From Palsa-661 sp035535015 (GTDB taxonomy: Bacteria; Actinomycetota; Acidimicrobiia; Acidimicrobiales; UBA8190): a stretch of DNA of 64,000 nucleotides. Positions 33,075 to 43,796 of this stretch are shown here, piece by piece. Positions within the stretch are counted from its first letter, which is position 1; every line of letters starts with the position of its first letter. Made by a program: the position numbers and the translations under genes. The stretch is taken from assembly GCA_035535015.1 (NCBI GenBank), contig DATLQU010000040.1, positions 21,946 through 85,945 on the forward strand, in the 5' to 3' direction. Below the pieces are notes generated by a model that saw nothing but the letters and a program-made list of their open reading frames with translations, did no database searches and was not told where the DNA came from.

Positions 33075-33512
33075 TTACTCCTCGCTGTCGCTGTCGTTGT
33101 CGTGCTTCTCGTGCGGGATGTCGGTCACTGAAGGGGGACCTTCCGACCCATCCGATCGATCGTCGTAGCCGGCGCGCCGCGTGCTGGCCTTCTCCACGTC
33201 GACTCCGAGCGACCGCCAGCGCACCGCCTCTTTGGCGGCAAACCCAGCTCGATGCCAGCGCAATCCTTCGGCCGTGTCCAGGCCGACCCGCTCCCACGAT
33301 CGGGCGGTCTGGTGCAGCTGCTTTCGGTAGTGCACCGCAAAGCTCGGCGTGAATCCATCCCCGTGAGCCATGGCGGTCTCGAAGGGATCGAAGCCGATCG
33401 CCTTCCAGCCCGCCATCTTCGCCGAGTCGAGGCCGAACTCCTCCCATCGGCCCGCGTCAAACTCCTCGTCCGCAGTTCCGACTGGGATCTCGCTCGTGTC
33501 TTCTTGACTCAT
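33075..33512 (-). CDS. Unrecognised small protein with Trp-Gly internal repeats
   Basis: 145 residues from ATG 33512; a GTG at 33578 would add 22. No family recognised. The core has a repeated unit of about 13-14 residues centred on W-x3-G-[FL]: RWEEFGLDSAKMAG, WKAIGFDPFETAM, SWERVGLDTAEGLR, WHRAGFAAKEAVR and WRSLGVDVEKA. The ends are acidic and hydrophilic. The repeat spacing suggests short amphipathic helices. It precedes the AhpD-like gene by two bases, so a linked redox-stress role is possible but unproven. Confidence 0.7.
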   Translation of the reverse strand: MSQEDTSEIPVGTADEEFDAGRWEEFGLDSAKMAGWKAIGFDPFETAMAHGDGFTPSFAVHYRKQLHQTARSWERVGLDTAEGLRWHRAGFAAKEAVRWRSLGVDVEKASTRRAGYDDRSDGSEGPPSVTDIPHEKHDNDSDSEE

Positions 33513-33594
33513 CGCCTTGTGGTGCTCGTCGGCGCGGGTTGACACCGGAAGCCGCTCTGATCGTGGCTCGTAGGGCACGCGGTGCGACGGAGGG

Positions 33595-36441
<2,847 letters not shown>

Positions 36442-36604
36442 GGCCGCCTCCCGTGGCTGATCGTGTTCTCTGACCCAGGCCTCGCACCCGCAGCCGGCAT
36501 TCGCCCGGTCACCTCGAGCTCGGGGTGCCGAGCCGCCCCGTCCAGAAGCCCTCCTTGAGCGACCGGCCTGACCCGATCCGTGGGCATGCCGTGGACAGGC
36601 GTCC

Positions 36605-37609
36605 TCATGGGTGCCCCTTCGAGGATGGTGCCCCTCGTGAGCGATGCCGCGGTGGCGTCGTGAGTGGGAGCGCCTCGGCCGGTGCGACGTGACCCCCCTC
36701 CGCCAGGGCGTCGAGGAGGAGGTGGAAGTACACGAGGCCACCGTAGGGCCACCACGAGCGCGAAAGCTTCGAAATCTCGTCGTAGCCGGCAGATGGGCCG
36801 AGGGCGAAGCGCCTGCGCAGGTTGTTGCGGGCGCCCACGTCGTCACCGGGGAGCACATGTAGGCGGCCGAGCCCTCGCAGCAGCGTGTACTCGGCGCTCC
36901 AGCGCCCGATGCCGCGGATCTCACGCAGGACGGCTCGTACATTGTCGTCGTCGACGCCGTCGAGGGTTTCGAGGTCGAGTTCCCCCATGGCCACCTGGCC
37001 GGCCACGGAACGGATCGCTTGGGCTTTCGATCGGCTGAACCCGAGGGCGCGCAGGTCCTGGGGGTCGGCATCTGCCAGCTGCCCGGGCGCTGGGAAGCCG
37101 GCCGGTGTGCCCGTCCGAGTGGCTGTGGTGGGGCCATAGCGGGCGGCCAGCCGGTTGAGGAGATGGATCCCGACGGTCAAAGAGAGCTGTTGGCAGGCGA
37201 TGGCGTTGACCAGCGCCTCGAAGACGGTCGGAAATCGCGGCGGGCGCATGCCGGAGAACCGCGCCGCCAGCTCGGTCAGCCGCGCGTCGCGCTCGGCCAG
37301 TCGGTAGAAGCCTTCGATGTCCACACCGAGCCCGAGGATGCGATGAAGCAGGCGGCGCGCCTCAGACTCCGAAGCGTCGTTCGGACCGGCGCCCGAGCAG
37401 CGAAGCTCGACCGCCAGACGAGGGGTACACAAGCACTCGTCCTGTCGGACGGCAATCTCGAGGGCCCGCCCTTTAACCATCAGGGTACGCCGGTAGCGGG
37501 TGCCGTCGAAGGAGTCGACGGTATTGTGCGGCCGACGCCGTAGCGCCCAGACGGTCAAGTCCAACCGGAACGGTGCCGGCACCTCGATCTCGAACTGACG
37601 CAGACTCAT
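36605..37609 (-). CDS. DNA-3-methyladenine glycosylase II-type protein (AlkA-like)
   Basis: 334 residues. The helix-hairpin-helix and glycine-aspartate loop IRGIGRWSAEYTLLRGLG followed by LPGDDVGARN carry the catalytic aspartate of HhH-GPD glycosylases. The middle segment EALVNAIACQQLSLTVG matches AlkA. It removes alkylated purines for base-excision repair. It starts seven bases after the DUF488 gene and so probably ends the DUF2249-DUF59-DUF488-alkA unit. The last about 30 residues are basic and disordered. Confidence 0.85.
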   Translation of the reverse strand: MSLRQFEIEVPAPFRLDLTVWALRRRPHNTVDSFDGTRYRRTLMVKGRALEIAVRQDECLCTPRLAVELRCSGAGPNDASESEARRLLHRILGLGVDIEGFYRLAERDARLTELAARFSGMRPPRFPTVFEALVNAIACQQLSLTVGIHLLNRLAARYGPTTATRTGTPAGFPAPGQLADADPQDLRALGFSRSKAQAIRSVAGQVAMGELDLETLDGVDDDNVRAVLREIRGIGRWSAEYTLLRGLGRLHVLPGDDVGARNNLRRRFALGPSAGYDEISKLSRSWWPYGGLVYFHLLLDALAEGGHVAPAEALPLTTPPRHRSRGAPSSKGHP

Positions 37610-37616
37610 GGCATTG

Positions 37617-37988
37617 CTACCGGCGACGGCGTTCGAGCGTCGCCTGCAACACCACCGCCCCCGAGTGCTCTACGTCACGGGTGGCCGTGAGAAGCACGAG
37701 GCGTCGCTTTGCCGCGATGTCGCGCAAGCGAGAGAGCGCCTGGTCGGCCGGTGCTCTCGTCAGCTCGCGGCGGTACCGGCGCGAGAACTCGGCGAAGCGT
37801 TCCGTGTCGTGCCCGTACCAGCGGCGCAACTCCGTGCTCGGCGCCACGTCCTTTGCCCACTCGGCATGGTCGACGGCCTCCTTGGCGAGACCCCGGGGCC
37901 ACAGCCGGTCGACGAGCACCCGATGCTCGCCGCGGCGGCGGTCGGTGTGCTCGTAGACCCGGACGACCTCTACCTTTGGAGGCGGCAT
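37617..37988 (-). CDS. DUF488-family protein
   Basis: 123 residues from ATG 37988. Diagnostic motifs are VLVDRLWPRGLAKEAV, AEWAKDVAPSTELRRWYGHD and VVLLTATRDVEHSGAVVL. The family has no agreed function. It begins five bases after the DUF59 gene's stop. A close paralogue is the C-terminal half of the MarR fusion at 58.2 kb, and a second DUF488 type lies at 47.5 kb. Confidence 0.85.
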   Translation of the reverse strand: MPPPKVEVVRVYEHTDRRRGEHRVLVDRLWPRGLAKEAVDHAEWAKDVAPSTELRRWYGHDTERFAEFSRRYRRELTRAPADQALSRLRDIAAKRRLVLLTATRDVEHSGAVVLQATLERRRR

Positions 37989-37993
37989 CTGAC

Positions 37994-38383
37994 TCACCCG
38001 ATCCGGAAGCCGAGGGCAGAAGCTGCGTCGTCGTGCATCATTGCCGGGCTCCACGGTGGGTCCCAGACGACTCGCAGGTCGACGCTTGCTGCGCTTCCCA
38101 CGGCGGCTTCGACCGCGGCCCGGGCCATCTCCGGGAGGCTTTCCGATGCCGGGCAGCCCGGCGTGGTGAGGGTCATCTCGACAACGACGGTGCCGTCCTC
38201 GTCGTGCACGTCGTAGACGAGCCCGAGCGACACCACGTCGAGGCAGAGTTCTGGGTCATAGACACAGCCGAGCGCGTCCCACGTCGCGTCTCGGATGTTA
38301 CCGGGGACCATCTTCACCCGGATCGGCCCGATCGACAACGGTCCGCTCGGCTGCTCCGAACCGGTCACGTCGACGTCGGTCAT
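37994..38383 (-). CDS. MIP18/DUF59 (PaaD/SufT-like) metal-sulfur cluster assembly protein
   Basis: 129 residues. The DUF59 signature VYDPELCLDVVSLGLVYDV and the later TTPGCPASESLPEM with the conserved Cys-Pro are present. Such proteins help build or insert Fe-S clusters. It overlaps the DUF2249 gene by ATGA. Nearby Fe-S proteins (aconitase, ferredoxin, Rieske) are possible clients. Confidence 0.87.
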   Translation of the reverse strand: MTDVDVTGSEQPSGPLSIGPIRVKMVPGNIRDATWDALGCVYDPELCLDVVSLGLVYDVHDEDGTVVVEMTLTTPGCPASESLPEMARAAVEAAVGSAASVDLRVVWDPPWSPAMMHDDAASALGFRIG

Positions 38384-38604
38384 GACGCTCCTCGCCGGAA
38401 CGTGACCTGCCAGTCACCACCGCCTAGGTCCACTGCCTCGTAGGAAAACCCTTGGGAGGAAAGGACTCCCTCGAGCGGGACCGGCTCGAACGGTGCCAGC
38501 ACCACAAGCGCCTCGTTCTCGGCGAGAGTGGCAACGACCGACATGATCGTGTCGAACGGCTCGCCACCCGCCGCGATGATCGGTCGTGCATCGACGGTTG
38601 CCAT
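38380..38604 (-). CDS. DUF2249 protein
   Basis: 74 residues from ATG 38604, with AAAGGAGG five to six bases upstream. Fits DUF2249: a small alpha/beta protein with VDARPIIAAGGEPFDTIM and LAPFEPVPLEGVLSSQGF. The family commonly occurs beside hemerythrins and denitrification or Fe-S genes and also as tandem domains, as in the 43.8-kb protein here. It heads a four-gene unit with DUF59, DUF488 and AlkA. Its promoter carries an 18-bp operator-like site. Confidence 0.82.
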   Translation of the reverse strand: MATVDARPIIAAGGEPFDTIMSVVATLAENEALVVLAPFEPVPLEGVLSSQGFSYEAVDLGGGDWQVTFRRGAS

Positions 38605-38639
38605 GCCACCTCCTTTGCTCGGTCGGCCGAACATATTTA

Positions 38640-38657
38640 TTCTGTTCGTAACTAGAA
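38640..38657. promoter_or_regulatory. Operator-like inverted repeat, site A
   Basis: TTCTGT-TCGTAA-CTAGAA, an imperfect member of the 18-bp pattern TTCYAG-N6-CTAGAA. It lies between the divergent DUF2249 and ferredoxin-reductase genes, and shares one base with the leftward -10 TATAAT (38662-38657). Confidence 0.55.
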
Positions 38658-38685
38658 TTATAGCCTATAGTATCGCGGTGTGAAT
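38657..38685. promoter_or_regulatory. Divergent -10 boxes; leaderless start for the reductase
   Basis: Leftward -10 TATAAT is at 38662-38657, with TTCACA 16 bases upstream at 38684-38679. Rightward -10 TATAGT is at 38666-38671, only eight bases before GTG 38680, so the reductase mRNA probably starts at or next to its initiation codon and has no ribosome-binding site. Confidence 0.55.
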
Positions 38686-39462
38686 AGTTCGTCGCTCGCG
38701 GGCTCGTCGGTCGTGACAAACCGGTCCGCATCTGCCAAGTCACCCCCTCGGTGGCAGGAGGCCGAGGTGATCGGGGTCCTCGAGGAGGCACCTGATGCTG
38801 TCACCCTGCGGCTCCGGCTGGGCGAGACCGAAGGCTTCCTACCCGGTCAGTACTACAACGTCCGTCTCGGCATACCGGGACATCCCCGGCCGGTCCAGCG
38901 GGCCTACTCGGTCGGTTCCTCGCCGCTACCCGACCCGGCGGTCATCGACCTGGGGGTGCGCGAAGTGCCAGGCGGGGTGATCTCACCCCGCCTCGTCCGC
39001 GATCTCGATATCGGCGAGCGCCTCGAGGTGCGCGGTCCGTACGGACGCTTCACCTGGACCGGGGATGACGGCGACTCTGTGCTGCTCGTGGGGGCTGGCA
39101 GCGGGCTCGTGCCGCTCATGGCCATGGTCCGCTACGCGTCTGCGGTAGGCATGGAGGTCCCGATGTGCCTGGTGTGTTCGGCCGTCACCTACGGCTATGC
39201 CCTGTACCGCGACGAACTGGCTCGTCTCTCGCAGGAGCACGGTTGGCTGCGCGTGGTCCACGCAGTAACCCGGGACCCCGATGAGCACCGGGCGGCCTAT
39301 CACCGGCGGATCGACCGGGAGCTGCTGACCGAGGTGCTCGGCGTGGAGGTTCCCCCGCAGGCGTACCTGTGCGGCCCTCCAGCCATGGTCGAGCAAACAG
39401 CGGCCGCGCTCGCCGATCTCGGTGTCGAACCCCGTCGGGTGCGCACCGAGAAGTACGACTGA
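38680..39462 (+). CDS. Ferredoxin/flavodoxin--NAD(P) reductase-like FAD protein
   Basis: 260 residues from GTG 38680. FAD motif RAYSVGSS (RxYS), NAD(P) motif LLVGAGSGLVPLMAMVRYA and the C-terminal AYLCGPPAMVEQ are in order. It transfers electrons between NAD(P)H and a ferredoxin or another acceptor. The ferredoxin gene is convergent just 35 nt downstream, a natural partner. The start appears leaderless. Confidence 0.88.
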   Translation: MNSSSLAGSSVVTNRSASAKSPPRWQEAEVIGVLEEAPDAVTLRLRLGETEGFLPGQYYNVRLGIPGHPRPVQRAYSVGSSPLPDPAVIDLGVREVPGGVISPRLVRDLDIGERLEVRGPYGRFTWTGDDGDSVLLVGAGSGLVPLMAMVRYASAVGMEVPMCLVCSAVTYGYALYRDELARLSQEHGWLRVVHAVTRDPDEHRAAYHRRIDRELLTEVLGVEVPPQAYLCGPPAMVEQTAAALADLGVEPRRVRTEKYD

Positions 39463-39497
39463 CCCATCGATCGATTGCTGCCGCCGGATTTGCATAC

Positions 39498-39734
39498 CTA
39501 TTCCTCGATGATGAAGATGCACTCGCCGGGGCACTCCTCGGCCGCTTCGCGTACCGCGTCCTCGAACTCGGATGGCACTCGTGCTACTCCCTCGGCTCCG
39601 CCAGGGTTGTCCAGCACACGTCTGCCTTCCTTGACGTAGGCGAGACCGTCCTCGAGGAGCGTGAAGACTTGTGGGCAGATCTCCTCGCACAGGCCGTCCC
39701 CGGTACACAGGTCCTGGTCGATCCACACCTTCAT
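39498..39734 (-). CDS. Ferredoxin with Asp at the second ligand position
   Basis: 78 residues from ATG 39734, GAGGAG upstream. The cluster motif is C10-X2-D13-X2-C16-X3-C20-P, with C68 and C72 near the C-terminus. Asp13 replaces the second cysteine of the CX2CX2C motif, so the cluster may be [3Fe-4S] or an Asp-ligated [4Fe-4S] type. It is small and acidic like P450-type ferredoxins. Convergent to the reductase; preceded in an ATGA overlap by a frameshifted small gene. Confidence 0.87.
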   Translation of the reverse strand: MKVWIDQDLCTGDGLCEEICPQVFTLLEDGLAYVKEGRRVLDNPGGAEGVARVPSEFEDAVREAAEECPGECIFIIEE

Positions 39735-39951
39735 GACCACCGCTCCTCTCTGGCCCGCACCGTCACCGCAACCCCATTCCCCAGCCGGACCGCCTCGCAC
39801 AGCACCCTCAGGTCCCTCGGCGGGTCCGCGCCATGTGGTATCTCGATGGCGCCGTCCTCACTTCGCCGCCCCCCCTCGGGACGTCGAGGTTGACGCCGGT
39901 CTGAATCGAGCGCAGCGCTCGATAGGCACGACGCGGATCGATACTCGACAT
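39731..39951 (-). pseudogene. Small gene upstream of ferredoxin, frameshifted in a G run
   Basis: ATG 39951 (GAGGTG upstream) opens MSSIDPRRAYRALRSIQTGV and would stop at about 45 codons. From a run of seven G (plus strand C 39869-39875) a second frame continues as DGAIEIPHGADPP and VLCEAVRLGNGVAVTVR to a TGA that overlaps the ferredoxin ATG. One more G would restore a 73-residue protein exactly coupled to ferredoxin. Family not recognised. It may be a true frameshift or a homopolymer sequencing error. Confidence 0.55.
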
Positions 39952-39987
39952 CGTCACCTCGATTTCACCGACCGGGTCGGTTCGTTA

Positions 39988-40005
39988 CTCTAGCTACTGC
40001 TAGAA
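39988..40005. promoter_or_regulatory. Operator-like inverted repeat, site B
   Basis: CTCTAG-CTACTG-CTAGAA, a near-perfect member of TTCYAG-N6-CTAGAA. It overlaps a leftward -10 TATAAT (40010-40005) that would serve the small gene and ferredoxin. The 11-mer CTAGAATTATA is shared exactly with site A. Confidence 0.65.
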
Positions 40006-40060
40006 TTATACCAGGAACTGAGGTCGGAGCTAAACCAGTACGAGAGTTGCAAGGAGCCAA

Positions 40061-40360
40061 ATGCCGGCTGAGACGCATCAGGTGGGACGTGAAGCGAACT
40101 CGGCGGAGGTAAGGGCGCTGTTGTGGATGCTGCTGGGTGATCGTGCCGTGGAGGACCCAGATGCCGCGAACGGGACCCTGGCGGAGCTCGGAGTCGACGC
40201 CGTAGGCGTGATGGACCTATGGGCGGCGGTCTGCGAAGAGTTCGGGGATCGCTCGCTCGGACCGGAGATCGACCTCGATGCGCTCGACCCGAATATGACT
40301 GTCACGGTTGCGGCAGCCACCATGGCCAGGCTGCTGAGGGGACCTGACGATGGCGACTGA
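40061..40360 (+). CDS. Acyl-carrier-protein-like protein lacking the carrier serine
   Basis: 99 residues, AAGGAG six bases before the ATG. Helix pattern and motifs follow ACP: LAELGVDAVGVMDLWAAVCEEFG lines up with the LGxDSLxxVELVxxLEExFG region, then a D/E-rich loop and TVAAATMARLL. The phosphopantetheine serine of DSL is replaced (DAV), so it cannot carry an acyl group in the normal way. It overlaps the next membrane-protein gene by 11 bases. Possibly a structural or regulatory ACP fold. Confidence 0.65.
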   Translation: MPAETHQVGREANSAEVRALLWMLLGDRAVEDPDAANGTLAELGVDAVGVMDLWAAVCEEFGDRSLGPEIDLDALDPNMTVTVAAATMARLLRGPDDGD

Positions 40361-41729
40361 GCCGCCCGGCCCGGCGCTACGATCGCCGGCTGGCGCCTGG
40401 GCGGGACGACCGGCAGGGGTGCCGAGCGGAGTGCCGCCGCCGTCGGTGCCGCTGAGCTTCCTGGCGGCGGCGTCCGTCGGGCTCATCGCCTGTGGTGGCG
40501 CCTTCATCTGGGCTCGGGGAGCCGGCATCCCCGACCCGACGACCGATCCCATTGTCGTCGCCACGCACTTCGGGGTGCTTGCCACCCTGTCGATGGGCGT
40601 GCTCGGCGCGATGCACCAGTTCACCCCGGTCATCACCGGACGGCCGCTGCGCTCGATCCGGCTTGCCCGAGCCACGTTCCTCACCTGGCTGGCAGCATCG
40701 TGGATGCTGCCCGCCGGCATCGCGACCGAGCAGGTCGCCGTGGCCGCCATCAGCGGGATTCTCGCCGCGCTCGCCATCACGCTGCTCGTGGTGAACTTCG
40801 CCAGACCGCTCGCTGTCCGGGGTAAGGGAGCACCGGTCACCGGGCTCCGCTTCGCCCTGGCCGGCTCGGTCGCGACGGCGTGCCTCGGAGTTGCCTTCGT
40901 GGGCGATCGCCAGGGCAACTGGTTCGACCTCGCCGGGCATGTCGACCTCACGATGGGGGTGATCGGCCTGTTCGGCTGGCTCGGGGTCACCTACGTCGCG
41001 GTCGCGGAGAAACTGTGGCCGATGTTCTTCCTCGCCCACGTCCCCGGACGCCATCTGCCCGGTCGGATCGCGGTGTGGGCTGTGCCGGCCGGGGTCGCGC
41101 TGCTGTCCCCGGGACTCCTCTTCAATGTGCCGGGTCTTGCCTGGGGGGGCGCCCTCCTCCTGGGCGCTGGTCTGGGCGCACACCTTGTCTCGCTGGTGGC
41201 ACACGTCCGCCATCGCCGGCGCAAGGCTGATCTGCACCTCGTCTTCGTCGTGACCTCGGCCATATGGCTTCTGTCCGGGACGGGCCTCTCCCTCGCCAGC
41301 GCGCTCGTGATGCCACACGACGATGTGTCCGGGTTGGCGCTCGTCGCTGCCGCGCTCGTCGCCTTCGGTGGCTGGCTCCTTACCGCGCTCGTCGGCCACG
41401 TCCATAAGGTCGTACCCTTCATCGTGTGGTCAGCCTTGCGCGCACGCGGGGTCAGTAAGGGTCCGATGGGAAAACCGCTCATGTTCGCCGACCTCTACGA
41501 CCACCGCTGGGCCGCCGTCACCTACGGGGTCGTGACGGCGGGCATCGCCGCGCTGTGCATTGGGTTCGCGGCGTCGATGCCGGTGGCGATCGCCGTGGGC
41601 GGTGGCCTGCTCATGGCAACGGGGGTGGTCGTCGCCGCCAACCTCTCGGTGACGCCGAACCGCCTGCTGGCTGCGCCGCGCCCACGCGGTACCGACCAGC
41701 ACGATGACGAGGACTTGGCGAGTGCCTGA
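40350..41729 (+). CDS. Polytopic membrane protein, haem-copper oxidase subunit I/NnrS-like
   Basis: 459 residues with about 12 hydrophobic segments after a Pro/Gly-rich N-terminus. Histidines fall at helix starts and ends as in haem-binding membrane proteins: THFGVLATLSMGV with AMHQFTP, GHVDLTMGVIGLFGW, and GHVHKVVPFIVW. This resembles single-subunit haem-copper-oxidase-like and NnrS-like proteins linked to nitric oxide or low-oxygen growth. I cannot assign a reaction. It is co-translated with the ACP-like gene and overlaps the following MFS gene. Confidence 0.65.
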   Translation: MATEPPGPALRSPAGAWAGRPAGVPSGVPPPSVPLSFLAAASVGLIACGGAFIWARGAGIPDPTTDPIVVATHFGVLATLSMGVLGAMHQFTPVITGRPLRSIRLARATFLTWLAASWMLPAGIATEQVAVAAISGILAALAITLLVVNFARPLAVRGKGAPVTGLRFALAGSVATACLGVAFVGDRQGNWFDLAGHVDLTMGVIGLFGWLGVTYVAVAEKLWPMFFLAHVPGRHLPGRIAVWAVPAGVALLSPGLLFNVPGLAWGGALLLGAGLGAHLVSLVAHVRHRRRKADLHLVFVVTSAIWLLSGTGLSLASALVMPHDDVSGLALVAAALVAFGGWLLTALVGHVHKVVPFIVWSALRARGVSKGPMGKPLMFADLYDHRWAAVTYGVVTAGIAALCIGFAASMPVAIAVGGGLLMATGVVVAANLSVTPNRLLAAPRPRGTDQHDDEDLASA

Positions 41730-43515
41730 TCTCACCGTCGGGCCCATCGGGGCGCCTGGCCCGACGGACGTCACTTCGTCTCCGGCCGGTCGCAGACGGC
41801 GCTGGGCCACGCTGTCAGTGCTGTGCGTCACCCTGTTGCTGATCAGCATCGATAACACCATCCTCAACGTGGCGCTGCCGTCGATCGTCCGGGGCCTGCA
41901 CGCCACGTCCAGCCAGCTGCAATGGATCGTCGACGCTTACGCCGTCGTCTTCGCCGGTTTGCTGCTTTCTCTCGGCGCCCTCGGTGACCGGGTCGGGCGG
42001 AAGTGGGTGTTCATGGCCGGACTGGCCGCTTTCGCCGGCGGATCGGCGTTCTCCGCTTGGTCCGGTTCCCCCGACCGCCTCGTCATAGCCCGCGCTTGCA
42101 TGGGTGTCGGTGCCGCCGCCATCATGCCGTCGACCCTGTCGATCCTCACCAACGTCTTCACCGCTGACCGTGACCGGGCCCGGGCCATCGGGATCTGGTC
42201 GGGCACCACCGGACTCGGGGTGGCGATTGGACCAATTCTCGGTGGCTTCCTGCTCGACCACTTCTGGTGGGGCTCGGTCTTCCTTATCAACGTCCCCATC
42301 GCCGTCGTCGGTCTCGTCGCCACGTTGTGGCTGGTCCCAAACTCCCACAATCCGGCCTCCAAACGGCCCGACCCGCTCGGGGCGCTGTTGTCCATGGTCG
42401 GGCTGGGGTTGGGTTTGTGGGCGATCATCGAGACCCCCAACCGAACGTGGAACTCCCCGCTGATTCTCGGGTCCTGGAGCGGTGCCGTCGTGGCCATCGC
42501 CGCCTTCGTGTGGTGGGAGCGGCGCTGTGACCATCCCATGTTGGCGCTGGCATTCTTCCGCAACCGCCGCCTCAGCGCCGCCGTCGTCGCTCTCGCCCTG
42601 GTGCTGTTCGCCCTCATGAGCATGTTCTTCTTGATGACCCAGTACCTTCAGTTCTCACTCGGATTCAGCCCGCTTGAGACCGGCTTGCGGGTCGCTCCCA
42701 TCGCTTTGGTGCTTTTGGTGGTTGCACCCTTGTCGGTGGTGGCGGCTCGGTGGCGTCGTCTCGGCACCAAGCCTGTCGTGGCCGGCGGCATGTTGTGTAT
42801 CGCCGTAGGTCTCGGCCTGCTATCGCACACCAGCGTGCACAGCACCTACGCTGACTTGCTGCCTGCCTTCATCCTCATCGGCATCGGAGTAGGCCTCGCC
42901 ATGGCACCTTGTACCGAGTCGGTGATGGGTTCGCTCCCGAGGACAGAGGCCGGGGTCGGTTCGGCGATCGACGACACCGCTCTGCAGATCGGTGGGGCCC
43001 TCGGGGTCGGCGTGCTGGGCACGGTGCTCAATGTGCACTACCGCTCGCAGATGGGCTCCCTCCTGAGCGGCTCCCGGATCCCGGCGAACGTTCGGCACCT
43101 GATCCTCGGGTCGCTGGGCGGAGCCCAAGCGGTTGCCCAGCATGTGCCCGGGCCCCTTGGCCATTCTCTGTCCTCGGTGGCCCGCGCCGCGTTCGTGAGC
43201 GGCATGGACCAGGGCCTCATGGTGGGCGCCGTAGTCGTCGGTATCGCCACGTTCGTCGTACTGGCTGCCCTGCCCAACCGAGGCATGCCGACCGCCATGA
43301 CAGCGCCAATTGAGTCCGGTGACCCTGGGAGCGAAGCGCCGGCAACCAGGGCGCACGATGAAGAAGCCCGAGCGGGCTCGGCACCGAAGCCCCCACGGCA
43401 TCGGCCCGGCTCATCCCGCACCGCTCCCAGTCCCGCCGACCGCGCTGTCCTACAGGCTGATCAGGGCTCGGGTATCTCGATGAAGACCTCGTCGCCATCC
43501 GTGACGATCCGGTAG
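41722..43515 (+). CDS. DHA2-family MFS drug/proton antiporter (14 TM, EmrB/QacA-like)
   Basis: 597 residues from GTG 41722 (GAGGA eight bases upstream; ATG 41704 is possible). DHA2 hallmarks: SIDNTILNVALPSIVRGL in helix 1, GALGDRVGRKWVFMAG in loop 2-3, and IGPILGGFL in helix 5. About 14 helices. A hydrophilic tail of about 80 residues is encoded over the convergent Rieske gene (55-nt overlap). Exports hydrophobic cations, antibiotics or metabolites. Confidence 0.88.
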   Translation: MPDLTVGPIGAPGPTDVTSSPAGRRRRWATLSVLCVTLLLISIDNTILNVALPSIVRGLHATSSQLQWIVDAYAVVFAGLLLSLGALGDRVGRKWVFMAGLAAFAGGSAFSAWSGSPDRLVIARACMGVGAAAIMPSTLSILTNVFTADRDRARAIGIWSGTTGLGVAIGPILGGFLLDHFWWGSVFLINVPIAVVGLVATLWLVPNSHNPASKRPDPLGALLSMVGLGLGLWAIIETPNRTWNSPLILGSWSGAVVAIAAFVWWERRCDHPMLALAFFRNRRLSAAVVALALVLFALMSMFFLMTQYLQFSLGFSPLETGLRVAPIALVLLVVAPLSVVAARWRRLGTKPVVAGGMLCIAVGLGLLSHTSVHSTYADLLPAFILIGIGVGLAMAPCTESVMGSLPRTEAGVGSAIDDTALQIGGALGVGVLGTVLNVHYRSQMGSLLSGSRIPANVRHLILGSLGGAQAVAQHVPGPLGHSLSSVARAAFVSGMDQGLMVGAVVVGIATFVVLAALPNRGMPTAMTAPIESGDPGSEAPATRAHDEEARAGSAPKPPRHRPGSSRTAPSPADRAVLQADQGSGISMKTSSPSVTIR

Positions 43516-43796
43516 GTCTGAAGCGGTTCCGTCGCGGGCAATGACATCGCGGTACCGTCATCGAGCGAAAACCGTGCTCCGTGGCGACAGCACTCGATCT
43601 CCCGTGCCTCAGCATCCACCTCGCCCTCCTCGGTGAGCGACGCGCTCTCGTGGCTACAGGTGTCGTCGAGGGCGACAAACGCCGCACCCAGAGCCACCAC
43701 CACGATATGACGCCCGGCGATGTCGAACCGCCGAAGGGAGCCAGCCCTGAGCTCGTCCAGCGAGCCAAGGAGCGAGCGAGTGGACAGCGAGCTCAT
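43461..43796 (-). CDS. Rieske [2Fe-2S] protein
   Basis: 111 residues from ATG 43796 in an ATGA overlap with the hemerythrin gene. Cluster motifs C47-S-H49 and C69-C-R-H72 are complete. It is soluble and of nitrite-reductase small-subunit/ferredoxin type, with no membrane anchor. Probably an electron carrier for a partner in the same unit. Its 3' end overlaps the convergent MFS gene. Confidence 0.88.
   Translation of the reverse strand: MSSLSTRSLLGSLDELRAGSLRRFDIAGRHIVVVALGAAFVALDDTCSHESASLTEEGEVDAEAREIECCRHGARFSLDDGTAMSLPATEPLQTYRIVTDGDEVFIEIPEP

Noticed and set aside
36442..37137. Upstream extension of the aconitase frame by about 230 codons
   Set aside because: It overlaps the AlkA gene in another frame. 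The aconitase has a good ATG with GGGAGG at 36441 and family sequence starts there.
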